DNA from: Sphingomonadales bacterium
GTDB taxonomy: Bacteria > Pseudomonadota > Alphaproteobacteria > Sphingomonadales > Sphingomonadaceae
Assembly: GCA_028871475.1 (NCBI GenBank)
Contig: JAGWMZ010000011.1
Span: 1-64,000 of the forward strand
DNA length: 64,000 bases
Reading direction: 5' to 3'
This document shows, piece by piece, positions 34,319-43,780 of this stretch. The translations under genes were made by a program, and so were the position numbers. Below the pieces are notes generated by a model, which was given only the letters and a program-made list of their open reading frames with translations, ran no database searches and was not told where the DNA came from. How positions within the stretch are numbered: the first letter of the stretch is position 1; the number at the start of each line of letters is the position of its first letter.

Positions 34319-35410
34319 TCACAAGCCTGTACCATCGGCTTTGTTCTGTCCTTTGTTCTGTCCTTTGCGCAGCAGTTGCTTCAGGGTCTGGCGCGCGATG
34401 GCGGCCCATTGGCCCGGTCGGTGTGGGTCCATGGCGGTCAGGCGCCAGCGCGGTTCACGCATCTCCATCCAGTCGCGCTTGTAGGGATCATCGCCCGTGC
34501 CGAAATCGATATGGGCCACAAGGTCGCCATCGATCACCGCCTCGAACAGGGCGGCAGACAGGCTTGTGCCGGGCGAAAGGGGCTTGGCCTCCTCCACATA
34601 GGCCAGCTTGTGGATGAAGGCCGTCCCGCCCTCCACGGTCCACAGCTGGGCGGCGACAACCTGCCCCTCGGCGCTGGCCAGACCAAGGCGCAGGCGCCCG
34701 GCCTGGGCTTCGGCCTGCGCGAAATGTTTGAGGAAGGCCATCGATCCTTCCTCGCCCTTCCAGCTTTTGGCGTAGACCGTCTCGTAATCGGCCCAGAGCG
34801 CGTCGGACCAGTCGCGATGGATGGTGCAGGCGACCTTGCGGGCCTTGCGTTTGAGCGTGGTGCGCAAAGGGCCGGGCCGGGTGGCGAGATAGTCGGCAAA
34901 GCTGCGCCCGGCGACATCGAGCCGATGGTTGGTGTCGCAACGTTCCAGCGCGACGAACCAGCCGGCGCGGCGAAAGGCCGATACCAGATCCTGCGCCTCG
35001 CCACCTTCATCGGGCAGGTGTGACAGGGTGATATGGGCGGCGCGATGGCGCAGGCCCCTGGCAATGCTGGTGAGCAGGCGGGGCGCGGCCTGTCTGGAAC
35101 TGACCAGCGGGCGCAGGCGGAACGTGTACCAATTGGCCAGCCCTGTCAGCCCCTTGTCGCCGCGCGCCAGGGGCAAGGCAGCGAAATCATCGCCATCGCG
35201 CGCGGTGGCCAGCAAGGGGGCCATGGCGCAATCACGGGCAAGGCCCAGCCACCAGTCGAGCCGGTCGAAAGGGGCCGCCGCCTCGCCGGGCACCGCGCTA
35301 TCCACAGAAGCGGCATCGGCCAGCGCCTTTGCCAGCACCGGATCGCGTTGAACTTCCTTAAGATCGGCGTGATAAGCAACGCTGCTCACAAGACATCCAC
35401 TTTCAACCAT
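34319..35410 (-). CDS. GNAT (Acetyltransf_6/CelD-like) acyltransferase in the XrtA locus
   Basis: The 363-residue protein resembles the FemAB/GNAT-type acyltransferases common in polysaccharide loci. The C-terminal half shows SFADYLATRPGPLRTTLKRK, YETVYAKSWKGEEGS and HIDFGTGDDPYKRDWMEMREP, typical of the Acetyltransf_6 domain. The very end holds a duplicated GQNK from a 12-base DNA repeat. The start is ATG 35410 or a GTG seven codons on; the region has a repeated GAAAGTGGATG. It probably transfers an acyl or aminoacyl group, perhaps from the neighbouring acyl carrier protein, to the polymer or its precursor. Confidence 0.72.
   Translation of the reverse strand: MVESGCLVSSVAYHADLKEVQRDPVLAKALADAASVDSAVPGEAAAPFDRLDWWLGLARDCAMAPLLATARDGDDFAALPLARGDKGLTGLANWYTFRLRPLVSSRQAAPRLLTSIARGLRHRAAHITLSHLPDEGGEAQDLVSAFRRAGWFVALERCDTNHRLDVAGRSFADYLATRPGPLRTTLKRKARKVACTIHRDWSDALWADYETVYAKSWKGEEGSMAFLKHFAQAEAQAGRLRLGLASAEGQVVAAQLWTVEGGTAFIHKLAYVEEAKPLSPGTSLSAALFEAVIDGDLVAHIDFGTGDDPYKRDWMEMREPRWRLTAMDPHRPGQWAAIARQTLKQLLRKGQNKGQNKADGTGL
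34340..34363. repeat. Perfect 12-base tandem duplication inside the GNAT gene
   Basis: TTTGTTCTGTCC occurs twice in direct succession and starts a third time with TTTG. It duplicates four codons (GQNK) at the C-terminus without breaking the frame. Likely replication slippage. Confidence 0.85.
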
Positions 35411-35441
35411 CCACTTTCAAGAAGGCCATCGCCTTTTCATC

Positions 35442-37001
35442 ATGTCCGATCCAGAAACCACATCCGCGTCACCTGCCGATATCCGGGCGTTCCCGCTCGA
35501 TCATCTCGCCTTGCGGGGCGAGGATGACGCACCGGCGCTGGTGCTGCGAGATCGCGTTCTAACCTATCAGGACTTAAGAACGCGTGTCGCTGCGCTGGCC
35601 GGTTGGCTGCGCTCCATTCTGGGTGAGGGGGCTTTTGGGACGGGCCATGGCCCGCGCGTGGCGACATGGGCGGCCAAGGGGGAACTCACCTGCCTGATGC
35701 CGCTGGCCGCGGCGCGTGCCGGGGTGATCCATGTGCCCATCAATCCGCTGCTCAAGCGGGCGCAGCTAGCCCATATTCTGGCCGACAGCGGTGCAAGCCT
35801 GCTCATCGGCACGCCTGCAAGGCTGGCGACGCTGGAAGAGGGCGACCTCACCTGTCCGGCGATCGCGGAGGCAGACGCCATCTCCGCGGCGACAGGCGCA
35901 GTCCCGCTGCCGCCCGGCACGGCGGACGTCGGCGCTTTGACCGCGATTCTCTACACCAGCGGATCAACCGGGCGGCCCAAGGGGGTGATGCTCTCGCACG
36001 CCAATCTCTGGCTGGGGGCAGAAAGCGTGGCGACCTATCTTGGCCTCCAGAGCGATGACCGGGTGCTGGCCGTCATGCCGCTCAGCTTCGATTATGGGCA
36101 GAACCAATTGCTGTCCGCCTGGTATGCTGGCGCCAGCGCCGCCCCGCTGGATTATCTGACCCCGCGCGATGTGGTAAAGGCCGTCGAACGCCATGGCATC
36201 ACCACGCTGGGCTGTGTGCCGCCGCTGTGGGTACAATTGACCGAGGTGGATTGGCCGCGGGAGACAGCAGCCCGTCTGCGCCGCCTCACCAACACGGGCG
36301 GGGCGCTGACGGTCGATCTCGTCCGGCGGATGCGCGCCCTGTTCCCGCAGGCGCGGCTGTTTGCCATGTATGGGCTGACCGAGGCGTTCCGCTCGACCTT
36401 TCTGGACCCTGCGCTGATTGACAGCCACCCCACCAGCATCGGCAAGGCCATCCCTCATGCCGAAATCCTGGTGGTCAATGATGAAGGCGCTATCGCGGTC
36501 GACAATGAGGAAGGCGAGCTGGTGCATACCGGCCCGCTGGTTGCCCAAGGCTATTGGCAGGACGCGGAGCGCACCGCCCAGCGTTATCGCCCTGCGCCGA
36601 CAGGAAGCCTCTATGGCGGCACGGCGGTCTGGTCTGGCGACAGGGTGCGGCGCGATGAAGATGGCCTGCTCTATTTCGTCGGGCGGCGCGATGCGATGAT
36701 CAAATCCTCGGGCAACCGCATCAGTCCGCAGGAGGTGGAGGAGGCCGCTCTGGCAACCGGGCTGGTGGCCGAGGCCGTGGCACTGGGCGTGCCCGATGTG
36801 CGGCTGGGTCATGCGGTGCATCTTGTGGTGCGAGGCCTGCCCGGGGCAGAGCGGATGGCGCTGGCCAAACGGCTGGCGGCGGATCTGCCCAATTTCATGC
36901 AGCCCAAGGTGATCCATTGGCGCGAGGCCATGCCCATAGGCCCCAATGGCAAGATCGACCGCACGGGCCTTTTGACGGAACTGATGGAGGGTGAGGCATG
37001 A
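35442..37001 (+). CDS. Acyl-CoA ligase (AMP-forming), exosortase A system-associated
   Basis: The 519-residue ANL-superfamily adenylating enzyme contains AMP-binding motif YTSGSTGRPKGVMLSH (171-186), FAMYGLTEAF, SGDRVRRDEDG and the C-terminal hinge/Lys region with PNGKIDRTGLL. It activates a carboxylic acid for transfer to CoA or a carrier protein. The family is confined to XrtA loci. It is transcribed away from the acyl carrier protein/hydrolase group across only 31 bases, and its stop overlaps the start of the PLP decarboxylase by four bases. Ligase, carrier and decarboxylase thus look like a small biosynthetic module. The substrate is unknown. Confidence 0.87.
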   Translation: MSDPETTSASPADIRAFPLDHLALRGEDDAPALVLRDRVLTYQDLRTRVAALAGWLRSILGEGAFGTGHGPRVATWAAKGELTCLMPLAAARAGVIHVPINPLLKRAQLAHILADSGASLLIGTPARLATLEEGDLTCPAIAEADAISAATGAVPLPPGTADVGALTAILYTSGSTGRPKGVMLSHANLWLGAESVATYLGLQSDDRVLAVMPLSFDYGQNQLLSAWYAGASAAPLDYLTPRDVVKAVERHGITTLGCVPPLWVQLTEVDWPRETAARLRRLTNTGGALTVDLVRRMRALFPQARLFAMYGLTEAFRSTFLDPALIDSHPTSIGKAIPHAEILVVNDEGAIAVDNEEGELVHTGPLVAQGYWQDAERTAQRYRPAPTGSLYGGTAVWSGDRVRRDEDGLLYFVGRRDAMIKSSGNRISPQEVEEAALATGLVAEAVALGVPDVRLGHAVHLVVRGLPGAERMALAKRLAADLPNFMQPKVIHWREAMPIGPNGKIDRTGLLTELMEGEA

Positions 37002-38224
37002 AGCCGCTGGGCCCCATTCCGGCGGGGTTTGCCGGGCGCGACGGTATTCTTGCCATTGACGGCATCAAGGTAAGCGAACTGATCGCGCAGGTGGGGGCGA
37101 CCCCGCTTTTCGTCTATTCCTCGGCGATGATCCGCCAGAGGATCGCCGATCTGCGGGCCGCCATGCCCGCCGAGCTTGCCCTGCATTACGCGGTGAAGGC
37201 CAATCCTTTCGAACCCCTGCTGCGGCTGATGGCTCCGCTGGTCGATGGTTTCGATATTGCCAGCGGGGGTGAGCTGGGCATGGTGCGCAATGCCGGTATC
37301 GACCCGGCGCTGGTCAGCTTTGCTGGCCCTGGCAAGCGCGACATCGAGCTTCAGGCCGCCATTGCCCAGCAGGTGACGCTCAATCTGGAATCCGCCGCCG
37401 AGGCCGAGCGGGCGCTCACCATTGCCGAGAGGTTGGGCAAGACCCCGCGTCTGGCCATCCGCGTCAATCCCGATTTCGACCTCAAGGGGTCGGGCATGAA
37501 AATGGGCGGCGGCGCCAAGCCCTTTGGTGTTGATGCCGACAAGGTGCCTGCTCTGGCCCGGCGCATCGTGGAAAGTGGCGCGGAGTGGCGGGGCTTCCAC
37601 ATTTTCGCCGGATCGCAATCGCTTGACGCTGCGGCGATTGTCGAAACACAGGGGCAGACGCTTGATCTGGCGGCGCGACTGGCGGATGAGGCAGGTGTGA
37701 ACCTGCCGCATCTCAACATCGGCGGCGGGCTTGGTATTCCCTATTTCCCCGGCGACGTTCCGCTCGATCTGGCGCGGATCGGCGATATGCTGGGCGAGCG
37801 GCTGGCCCACCGCCCCAAGGTTCTGGCGCAAACGCAGGTCTGCATGGAAATGGGGCGCTATCTGGTGGGCGAGGCCGGGGTCTATCTCACCACCATCCTC
37901 GACCGCAAGGAGAGTCACGGCGAGATTTTCCTCGTCACCGATGGCGGCCTGCACCACCAATTGGCGGCCAGCGGCAATTTCGGCACGGTGGTGCGCCGCA
38001 ATTATCCCGTGGCCATCGCGAGCAAATTCGCTGCCCCGGTGGAGGAGGAGGCCAGCATCGTTGGCTGCCTGTGCACGCCGCTCGACCGGCTGGCAGACAA
38101 GGGCGGCTTCCCGCGCGCCGGGGTGGGCGATGTGGTGGCCGTCTTCTGCGCCGGGGCCTATGGTGCCACGGCCAGTCCCTTTGCCTTTCTGGGGCAGGGC
38201 GTCGCGCGCGAGATGCTGGTCTGA
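36998..38224 (+). CDS. PLP-dependent decarboxylase, exosortase A system-associated
   Basis: This 408-residue fold-type III (alanine racemase-like) decarboxylase of the LysA/ornithine decarboxylase group has the PLP Lys67 in YAVKANP, FDIASGGEL, HIFAGSQSL (where a substrate-binding SH is common), NIGGGLGIPYF and the C-terminal active-site segment GCLCTPLDRLADKG followed by AGAYGATASPFAF. Family members decarboxylate diaminopimelate, ornithine or lysine, so the product could be a diamine. Together with the preceding ligase it may make an amine- or amino-acid-derived decoration for the polysaccharide. The reaction is unproven. Confidence 0.87.
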   Translation: MKPLGPIPAGFAGRDGILAIDGIKVSELIAQVGATPLFVYSSAMIRQRIADLRAAMPAELALHYAVKANPFEPLLRLMAPLVDGFDIASGGELGMVRNAGIDPALVSFAGPGKRDIELQAAIAQQVTLNLESAAEAERALTIAERLGKTPRLAIRVNPDFDLKGSGMKMGGGAKPFGVDADKVPALARRIVESGAEWRGFHIFAGSQSLDAAAIVETQGQTLDLAARLADEAGVNLPHLNIGGGLGIPYFPGDVPLDLARIGDMLGERLAHRPKVLAQTQVCMEMGRYLVGEAGVYLTTILDRKESHGEIFLVTDGGLHHQLAASGNFGTVVRRNYPVAIASKFAAPVEEEASIVGCLCTPLDRLADKGGFPRAGVGDVVAVFCAGAYGATASPFAFLGQGVAREMLV

Positions 38225-38427
38225 CTGTCTCTGGGCGGGATATGGGCGGTGGCCCGACTGTCCCGCAGCGGAACACAAATGGGCAAATCGCCGTGTTTTG
38301 GGCCTTTTGAGGGCCGATGACTAACCCAATGTTTACCCTTCAAGCGCATAGGCTTTGCTGAAATGCCGTTTTGTCCCGGGCACCTGCATGGTGTGCGGGT
38401 AACGAAAGGCTCAGTCAGGAAGGCGCC

Positions 38428-39084
38428 ATGTCGGTCAAGGCCAAGTCGATCAAGAGAGCCCCGCACACCATCGCCGGGCTGGCGCTGCTCAGCCTGGCGC
38501 TGGCTGGCTGCGCGGGTGGTGGCGGCGCTCAATTGCCCTCGGCCAATTTTGTCGCGCATCAGGAAGGGCCCGGTGAGGATTACATCATCGGCCCGATGGA
38601 CGAGTTGACCGTCTTCGTCTGGCGCAACCCGGAACTGGGCGCCAAAGTGGCCGTGCGGCCCGATGGGCGCATCACCACGCCGCTCATCACCGACATGCCC
38701 GCCGTGGGCAAGACGCCCAGCATGCTGGCGCAGGACATCCAGCTTCAGCTTTCGCAATATATTCAGGACCCGCTGGTCTCGGTCATCGTCACGCGCTTTG
38801 CCGGCACTTTTTCCGAGCAGATCCGCATCGTGGGCGCCACGGGCAAGCCCGCCTCGCTGCCTTACCGGGCAAATATGACCATCCTCGACGCGATGATCGC
38901 TGTGGGCGGTCTCTCCGAATATGCGGCGGGCAACCGCGCCAAGCTGATCCGCTATGACAAGGTCACCGGCCATCAGAAGGAATATGCCCTGCGCCTGAGC
39001 GATTTGCTCAAGAAGGGTGACAGCAAGGCCAATGTCATGCTGATGCCCGGCGATGTGATCATCATCCCCGAAAGCACGTTCTGA
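38428..39084 (+). CDS. XrtA-system polysaccharide export lipoprotein (Wza-like)
   Basis: The product is 218 residues with a lipoprotein signal ending LALAGC (lipid Cys28), then a polysaccharide export (Poly_export) domain (YIIGPMDELTVFVWRNPELG, VRPDGRITTPLI) and an SLBB domain (IRIVGATGKPASLPY, ML DAMIAVGGLSEYA region). It would sit in the outer membrane as the exit channel component. AGGAAGG lies before ATG 38428. The 203-base gap upstream has no gene; it may carry the promoter for the export operon that begins here. Confidence 0.88.
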   Translation: MSVKAKSIKRAPHTIAGLALLSLALAGCAGGGGAQLPSANFVAHQEGPGEDYIIGPMDELTVFVWRNPELGAKVAVRPDGRITTPLITDMPAVGKTPSMLAQDIQLQLSQYIQDPLVSVIVTRFAGTFSEQIRIVGATGKPASLPYRANMTILDAMIAVGGLSEYAAGNRAKLIRYDKVTGHQKEYALRLSDLLKKGDSKANVMLMPGDVIIIPESTF

Positions 39085-39109
39085 CCATGCGCGCCCGGGG
39101 GACCAAGGC

Positions 39110-40654
39110 ATGAACGCGCTCTTCACCGACCTTCGCTCGATGCTCTACTCCATCTGGAGCCGGCGCTGGATTGCGCTGGGCGTGGCATGGGCGGTCTGCG
39201 TACTGGGCTGGCTGTTGGTCGCCTTGATCCCCAACACCTATGAATCCCACGCGCGCCTCATGGTGCAGCTTTACGATCCGCTGTCCGCGCAGGTCGGCAT
39301 TGGCGAGGCCGACCGCAAGCGCGATGTCGACCGCGTGCGCGATACGCTGACCAGTTCGGGCAATCTGGAAAAGGTCATCCGCTCGACGCGACTGGGCGAC
39401 GAGATCACCGACCGCAAGCAGATGGATGCCGCTATCGCCTCGCTGGGCAAGGCGATCAAGATTGTCGCCCCGCAGGACAACATCTTCGAGATCACCGCAC
39501 AGGCTCGTGCCGGCCATCTGAGCGATGCGGACAATGCACGCCTGTCACGCGACATCGTGCAGCGCATGATCGACATTTTTCGCGAGGGCAGCACGGACAC
39601 CAACACTGGCGAGATGAAGCAGACGCTGGATTTCATGGACCAGCAGCTCGTCGCCCGGCAGGGTGAGCTGCAGGCCGCCGAGCAGCGCCGCCTGACGTTT
39701 GAAACGCAGCATCCCGAACTGGCGCAGGGCGGTGTCTCCTTCATCCAGCAGCTTGAACAGAACCGGGCCGAAATGCGCGGGCTCGACAGTGACATCGCCG
39801 CCGCGCAAAGCTCGCTGGCCGCCATCAACGGCCAGATCGCCAGCACGCCGGCAACGGTGCCCGGGCAGGCCTTGCCGGGGCAGGTGGGCGGCGCAAGGGC
39901 GCAACTGGCGCAGATGCTCTCCGATCTGGCGGCGATGCGCGCGCGCGGCATGACCGACAACCATCCCGATGTCATCGCCCTGCACAATCAGATCGTGGCC
40001 ATGCGGGCGCAGGTCAAGGCCGAGGGCAACAGCCCGACCACCTATGGCAATGCCCAGCCCAACCCGGCCTATACCACGCTGGAATCGATCCGCGCCGAGC
40101 GGATGGCCAATGTGCAGGCTCTGCAAGCCCGCCGGGCCACCTTACAGCAGCAGATCGCCGCGCAGACAACCCGTCAGCTCGACAATCCCGACCTCGTTCA
40201 GGAAGCGCAGAACATCAGCCGCGATTACGATGTTCTGAAATCGCAATATGACAAGATGCTGCAGGACCGCGAGGAACTGCGCCTGCGCGGGCAAGTGGTC
40301 ACGGCGCATGGCGGCACCAGAACGCAGGTGCTCGACCCGCCGCTGGTGCCGCGCGGCCCCACCGCGCCCAATCGGCCGCTGCTGCTTGCGCTCGTGCTGG
40401 TTGTGGCGGTCGGCGCAGGCCTTGGGGCGGCCTTTGCGGCTGGCGAGCTGCAATCGGGCTTTGCCACCACGGCCAAGCTGGAGCGGGTAACGGGACTGCC
40501 GGTTCTGGGTGCCATCTCGCGCGGCGTATCCAAAAGCGCCCGTATCCGGAATGCCCGCAATTTGCGGGGCTTTTACGCGGCAAGCGCAGCGCTGGGCGGG
40601 CTCTTCGTCCTGCTGATGGCGATGCAGATCTTTCACGTCGGCACGTCAGCGTGA
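39110..40654 (+). CDS. XrtA-system polysaccharide chain-length determinant (Wzz/GumC-like)
   Basis: This 514-residue inner-membrane co-polymerase has an N-terminal helix (about 22-42, IALGVAWAVCVLGWLLVALI), then a large periplasmic region rich in coiled coil (about 170-420, e.g. LVARQGELQAAEQRRLTFE). A second helix is at about 425-447, preceded by the typical proline-rich PLVPRGPTAPNRPLLLA, and a third hydrophobic segment lies at the end (GFYAASAALGGLFVLLMAM). It sets polymer length together with the separate tyrosine kinase encoded next, 10 bases away. Confidence 0.88.
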   Translation: MNALFTDLRSMLYSIWSRRWIALGVAWAVCVLGWLLVALIPNTYESHARLMVQLYDPLSAQVGIGEADRKRDVDRVRDTLTSSGNLEKVIRSTRLGDEITDRKQMDAAIASLGKAIKIVAPQDNIFEITAQARAGHLSDADNARLSRDIVQRMIDIFREGSTDTNTGEMKQTLDFMDQQLVARQGELQAAEQRRLTFETQHPELAQGGVSFIQQLEQNRAEMRGLDSDIAAAQSSLAAINGQIASTPATVPGQALPGQVGGARAQLAQMLSDLAAMRARGMTDNHPDVIALHNQIVAMRAQVKAEGNSPTTYGNAQPNPAYTTLESIRAERMANVQALQARRATLQQQIAAQTTRQLDNPDLVQEAQNISRDYDVLKSQYDKMLQDREELRLRGQVVTAHGGTRTQVLDPPLVPRGPTAPNRPLLLALVLVVAVGAGLGAAFAAGELQSGFATTAKLERVTGLPVLGAISRGVSKSARIRNARNLRGFYAASAALGGLFVLLMAMQIFHVGTSA

Positions 40655-40664
40655 GGAGGGTGTG

Positions 40665-41762
40665 ATGATCGAACCCAGGAAATTGACACCCGATGGCCAG
40701 CCTTTCCCCGAGCGTGGGCAGGTCGTGCCGCTGAGCACAGCAGGCCAGACGCCATCGCCACTGGCAAGCCCCACGTCCAGCGAGAGCGCGGCTGAACCCG
40801 CATCCGATATGCCCCAGCCTTCGCCTGAGGCGGTGTGGCCCCATGGCTATGGCCAGCCTGCCTATCCGCCGGTTCAGCCGGCTGGTCATCGCCATGTGTC
40901 ACCCGGATTTGTACCACCCCCGGCCTATGTTCCGCAGGGGTTTGCCGCGGTTCCGCCCGGTTTTGCGCCTCCGCCCCATGGGCAGGCCCCAGCATCCCCC
41001 ACACAAGAGCCCGCAGCCCCGGCTCCGCGCCTGCGCCATGCCATCAACCGCCAGAAGCTGGTCAATGCCGGGATGCTCGTGCCCGATGGCGGGCCGACCG
41101 CGCAGACGGAAGAGTTCCGCATCGTCAAGCGCCAGCTTTTGGGTCAGGTTGACGAGTTGCGCCGCATGGGCTCAGGCCCCGCGAGCCAGCGCATCATGAT
41201 TTCCAGCCCGCATCCGGGCGAGGGCAAGACGTTCTGCTCGGTCAATCTGGCCATGTCGATCGCCGCCGAAAAAGAGGCTGAGGTCGTCCTTGTCGATCTC
41301 GATCTGGCGCGTTCCTCCGCGCTCGGCATGCTCGGCATCCAGAACGGCCCCGGCCTGATGGACGCGCTGGTCGATCCGCGCCTCGATGTGCGCAGCATGG
41401 TGATCCCCACCGATATCCACGGGCTTTCGGTGCTGCCCGGTGGCCGCCCCACCAATTCGGATGCGGAATATCTGGCCAGTTCGCGTGCGCCCCGCGTGCT
41501 CGACATGCTGACGCAAGGGGCGCCGCGCCGCATCCTGATCATCGACACACCGCCCGCGCTGGCCGCCATGTTCCCCGCCGAGGTCGCCAAGCTGGTGGGC
41601 CAGGTGGTGCTGGTGGTGCTGGCCGACAAGACATCGAACAATGCCGTGCAGGATGCCGCCTCGCTGCTGGCCGGATGCCCCAACATCCAGCTTCTGCTCA
41701 ATGCCGTGCAATTCAGCCCCAGCGGCCGTCGCTTCGGCTCCTATCATGGCTATCGAGGCTAA
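40665..41762 (+). CDS. XrtA-associated tyrosine autokinase (BY-kinase)
   Basis: This 365-residue cytosolic ATPase pairs with the chain-length determinant. Residues 1-125 are a Pro/Ala-rich disordered extension. The kinase part has Walker A SPHPGEGKT (181-189), Walker A' VVLVDLDLARSS (D211, D213) and Walker B ILIIDTPPAL. A short C-terminal tyrosine segment (FGSYHGYRG) replaces the longer Tyr cluster of typical BY-kinases. GAGGAGGG precedes ATG 40665. The long proline-rich N-terminus is unusual and may bind partner proteins. Confidence 0.88.
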   Translation: MIEPRKLTPDGQPFPERGQVVPLSTAGQTPSPLASPTSSESAAEPASDMPQPSPEAVWPHGYGQPAYPPVQPAGHRHVSPGFVPPPAYVPQGFAAVPPGFAPPPHGQAPASPTQEPAAPAPRLRHAINRQKLVNAGMLVPDGGPTAQTEEFRIVKRQLLGQVDELRRMGSGPASQRIMISSPHPGEGKTFCSVNLAMSIAAEKEAEVVLVDLDLARSSALGMLGIQNGPGLMDALVDPRLDVRSMVIPTDIHGLSVLPGGRPTNSDAEYLASSRAPRVLDMLTQGAPRRILIIDTPPALAAMFPAEVAKLVGQVVLVVLADKTSNNAVQDAASLLAGCPNIQLLLNAVQFSPSGRRFGSYHGYRG

Positions 41763-41766
41763 GCCC

Positions 41767-43764
41767 ATGCCCAGTGCGCCCCTTGCCAAGACCAGCCTGA
41801 CGGTGCTGGCCACGCTGCTGGCCCCCGTTGCGGCGATGCCCGGCGTTGCCATGGCGGCAAAGCCCGGTGACAAGCCGGCCGCCCTGACCTATGACAACAG
41901 CCTGCTGCAAGGCAGCGACGACCAGCCGACCAGCGGCGAGGCAAATTCTCCACAAGGCGTGAGCCCGGTCAATGGCGCGGATGTCTATGGCGCGGGGCGC
42001 AGCACGACGGGTGTGTCCTATGCCGGCCAGATCGATGATGGTGATCCCTCCTCGACCGACATTGCCACGCCGCAAACACGTGCTGCCGCCGTTCGGGCTG
42101 CCTCCAGTGCGGGCAGGGTGTCTTCGGCCAAAGCGGTGGATCAGGGTTTTGACGCTGGCGGGGGTGACGATACGCCCGCACCGGGCGCCTTGCTGCCGGG
42201 CCAGCTCAGTGCTTTTGGCGCGCAGCCGGTTGCCGGACGCCGTCTGGTGGTGCGCCCCTATATCGAGGCGCAGCAGGTTTTTGATGATCAACTCTCGCCT
42301 TCGGGTGGCGGTGGCTTGCTGACCTATTCGGTGCTGGCCGTGGGCGCCGATGCGCTGATCAATGGCCGCAACACGCAGGGCTCCGTCTCGCTGCGTTACG
42401 AGCGGCGCTTTGGCTGGGGGCCGACCTCGGGCGGCAATTCGCTCAGTGGCCTTGCCACGGCCTCGACCCGCGTGGTCAATGGCCTGCGGCTGGATTATGG
42501 CGGCTATGCCAACCGTTTCCAGACCTCGGCCAGCGGCGCGACCTTTGCCAATGCCGACAATTCGGGGGATTCGCTCAGCCAGGTCTATTCGGTCTATGCT
42601 GGCCCTTCGCTCTCCACCCATGCCGGAGCGCTGGCGGTGACGGGCGCTTATCACGCAGGCTACACCAAGGTCGATAACCGGATCGATGGCGGCAGCGCAG
42701 CGGGTTACAACACACTGGACCATTCTCTCTCGCAGGATGCGCGACTCTCGCTCAGCACCAAACCGGGCGAAGCGGGTTTGCCTGTCGGGCTGGGCGTTGA
42801 AGGCGGCTGGTTCCATGAGGACATCTCCAACCTCGACCAGAAGGTGACGGACGAACACATCCGCGCGCAGGTGATCGTGCCGGTCAGCCGCACGCTCAAT
42901 GCCCTTGGCGGGGTGGGCGCGGAAAAGGTCGAGGTGAGCAGCCATGACGCGGTGCGCGATGCCAATGGCAATCCTGTCATCGACAGCAATGGTCGCCTGA
43001 TCACCGATGACAACAGCCCGCGTTACATCGCCTTCGACACCAGCGGCCTGATCTGGGACGTGGGCGCCCAGTGGAAGCCCAGCGTGCGTACCAGCGCCGA
43101 AGGGCATATTGGCCGCCGCTATGGGCAGCTTGGCGGCTATGGCTTCTTCACCTGGAAGCCCAATCAGGGAACGACGTTCAACGTCACCGCTTACGAAAAT
43201 CTCACCGGTTTTGGCGGCGCGCTCTCCTCGGTTCTGTCGGGTGGCTCGACGCAGTTCACCGCGATCCGCGATTCGATCACCGGCAATCTGGCCGGCTGCG
43301 TCGGCACGCTGAGCGGCAGCGGCTGTATCGGCGGGGCCACCGGCACGCTCAATTCGCAGGTCTATCGCGAGCGCGGCGTCATGGTCAGCCTGATGCGCGC
43401 GTTGGGCCGCTGGTCGGTTGGCCTTGGCGGTGGATGGGATCGGCGGGCCTATATCGCCGCGCCGCAGACCGTTCTGGCCGAAATCAACGGCAAGGTTGAT
43501 CAATATTACTGGGTGGCCGGTTATGCTGGCGGTAAGGTTTCGCCGCGATCCTCGATCCAGACGACGCTGGAGCTGTATAAATTCGAAAGCGGGCTGATTG
43601 CCAATGGCGATATCGAGGCGGTACGGGCGGTAGGGGTCTATTCATACTACCTCTCGCATCATATCACCGCCAATGCCACGCTGGCGATTGACGGGGAACG
43701 GCGCGAGACGCTCGACGATCTGTGGATGGCATCGGGTGCGCTTGGTGTCCGCTACAGTTTCTGA
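41767..43764 (+). CDS. PEP-CTERM/XrtA-associated outer-membrane beta-barrel protein (TIGR03016 type)
   Basis: The 665-residue protein has a signal peptide (to about residue 29, PGVAMA), a low-complexity Ala/Asp/Ser region (about 30-140), then repeated amphipathic beta-strands ending in an aromatic final strand (ASGALGVRYSF) as in outer-membrane barrels. Strands such as SLRYERRFGWGP and LRLDYGGYANRFQ match the barrel family found in XrtA loci, which probably helps move or anchor the polymer at the outer membrane. ATG 41767 has GAGG eight bases upstream, five bases after the kinase stop; ATG 41746 would overlap the kinase gene. Confidence 0.8.
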   Translation: MPSAPLAKTSLTVLATLLAPVAAMPGVAMAAKPGDKPAALTYDNSLLQGSDDQPTSGEANSPQGVSPVNGADVYGAGRSTTGVSYAGQIDDGDPSSTDIATPQTRAAAVRAASSAGRVSSAKAVDQGFDAGGGDDTPAPGALLPGQLSAFGAQPVAGRRLVVRPYIEAQQVFDDQLSPSGGGGLLTYSVLAVGADALINGRNTQGSVSLRYERRFGWGPTSGGNSLSGLATASTRVVNGLRLDYGGYANRFQTSASGATFANADNSGDSLSQVYSVYAGPSLSTHAGALAVTGAYHAGYTKVDNRIDGGSAAGYNTLDHSLSQDARLSLSTKPGEAGLPVGLGVEGGWFHEDISNLDQKVTDEHIRAQVIVPVSRTLNALGGVGAEKVEVSSHDAVRDANGNPVIDSNGRLITDDNSPRYIAFDTSGLIWDVGAQWKPSVRTSAEGHIGRRYGQLGGYGFFTWKPNQGTTFNVTAYENLTGFGGALSSVLSGGSTQFTAIRDSITGNLAGCVGTLSGSGCIGGATGTLNSQVYRERGVMVSLMRALGRWSVGLGGGWDRRAYIAAPQTVLAEINGKVDQYYWVAGYAGGKVSPRSSIQTTLELYKFESGLIANGDIEAVRAVGVYSYYLSHHITANATLAIDGERRETLDDLWMASGALGVRYSF

Positions 43765-43780
43765 GACTGGAGAAATGATG

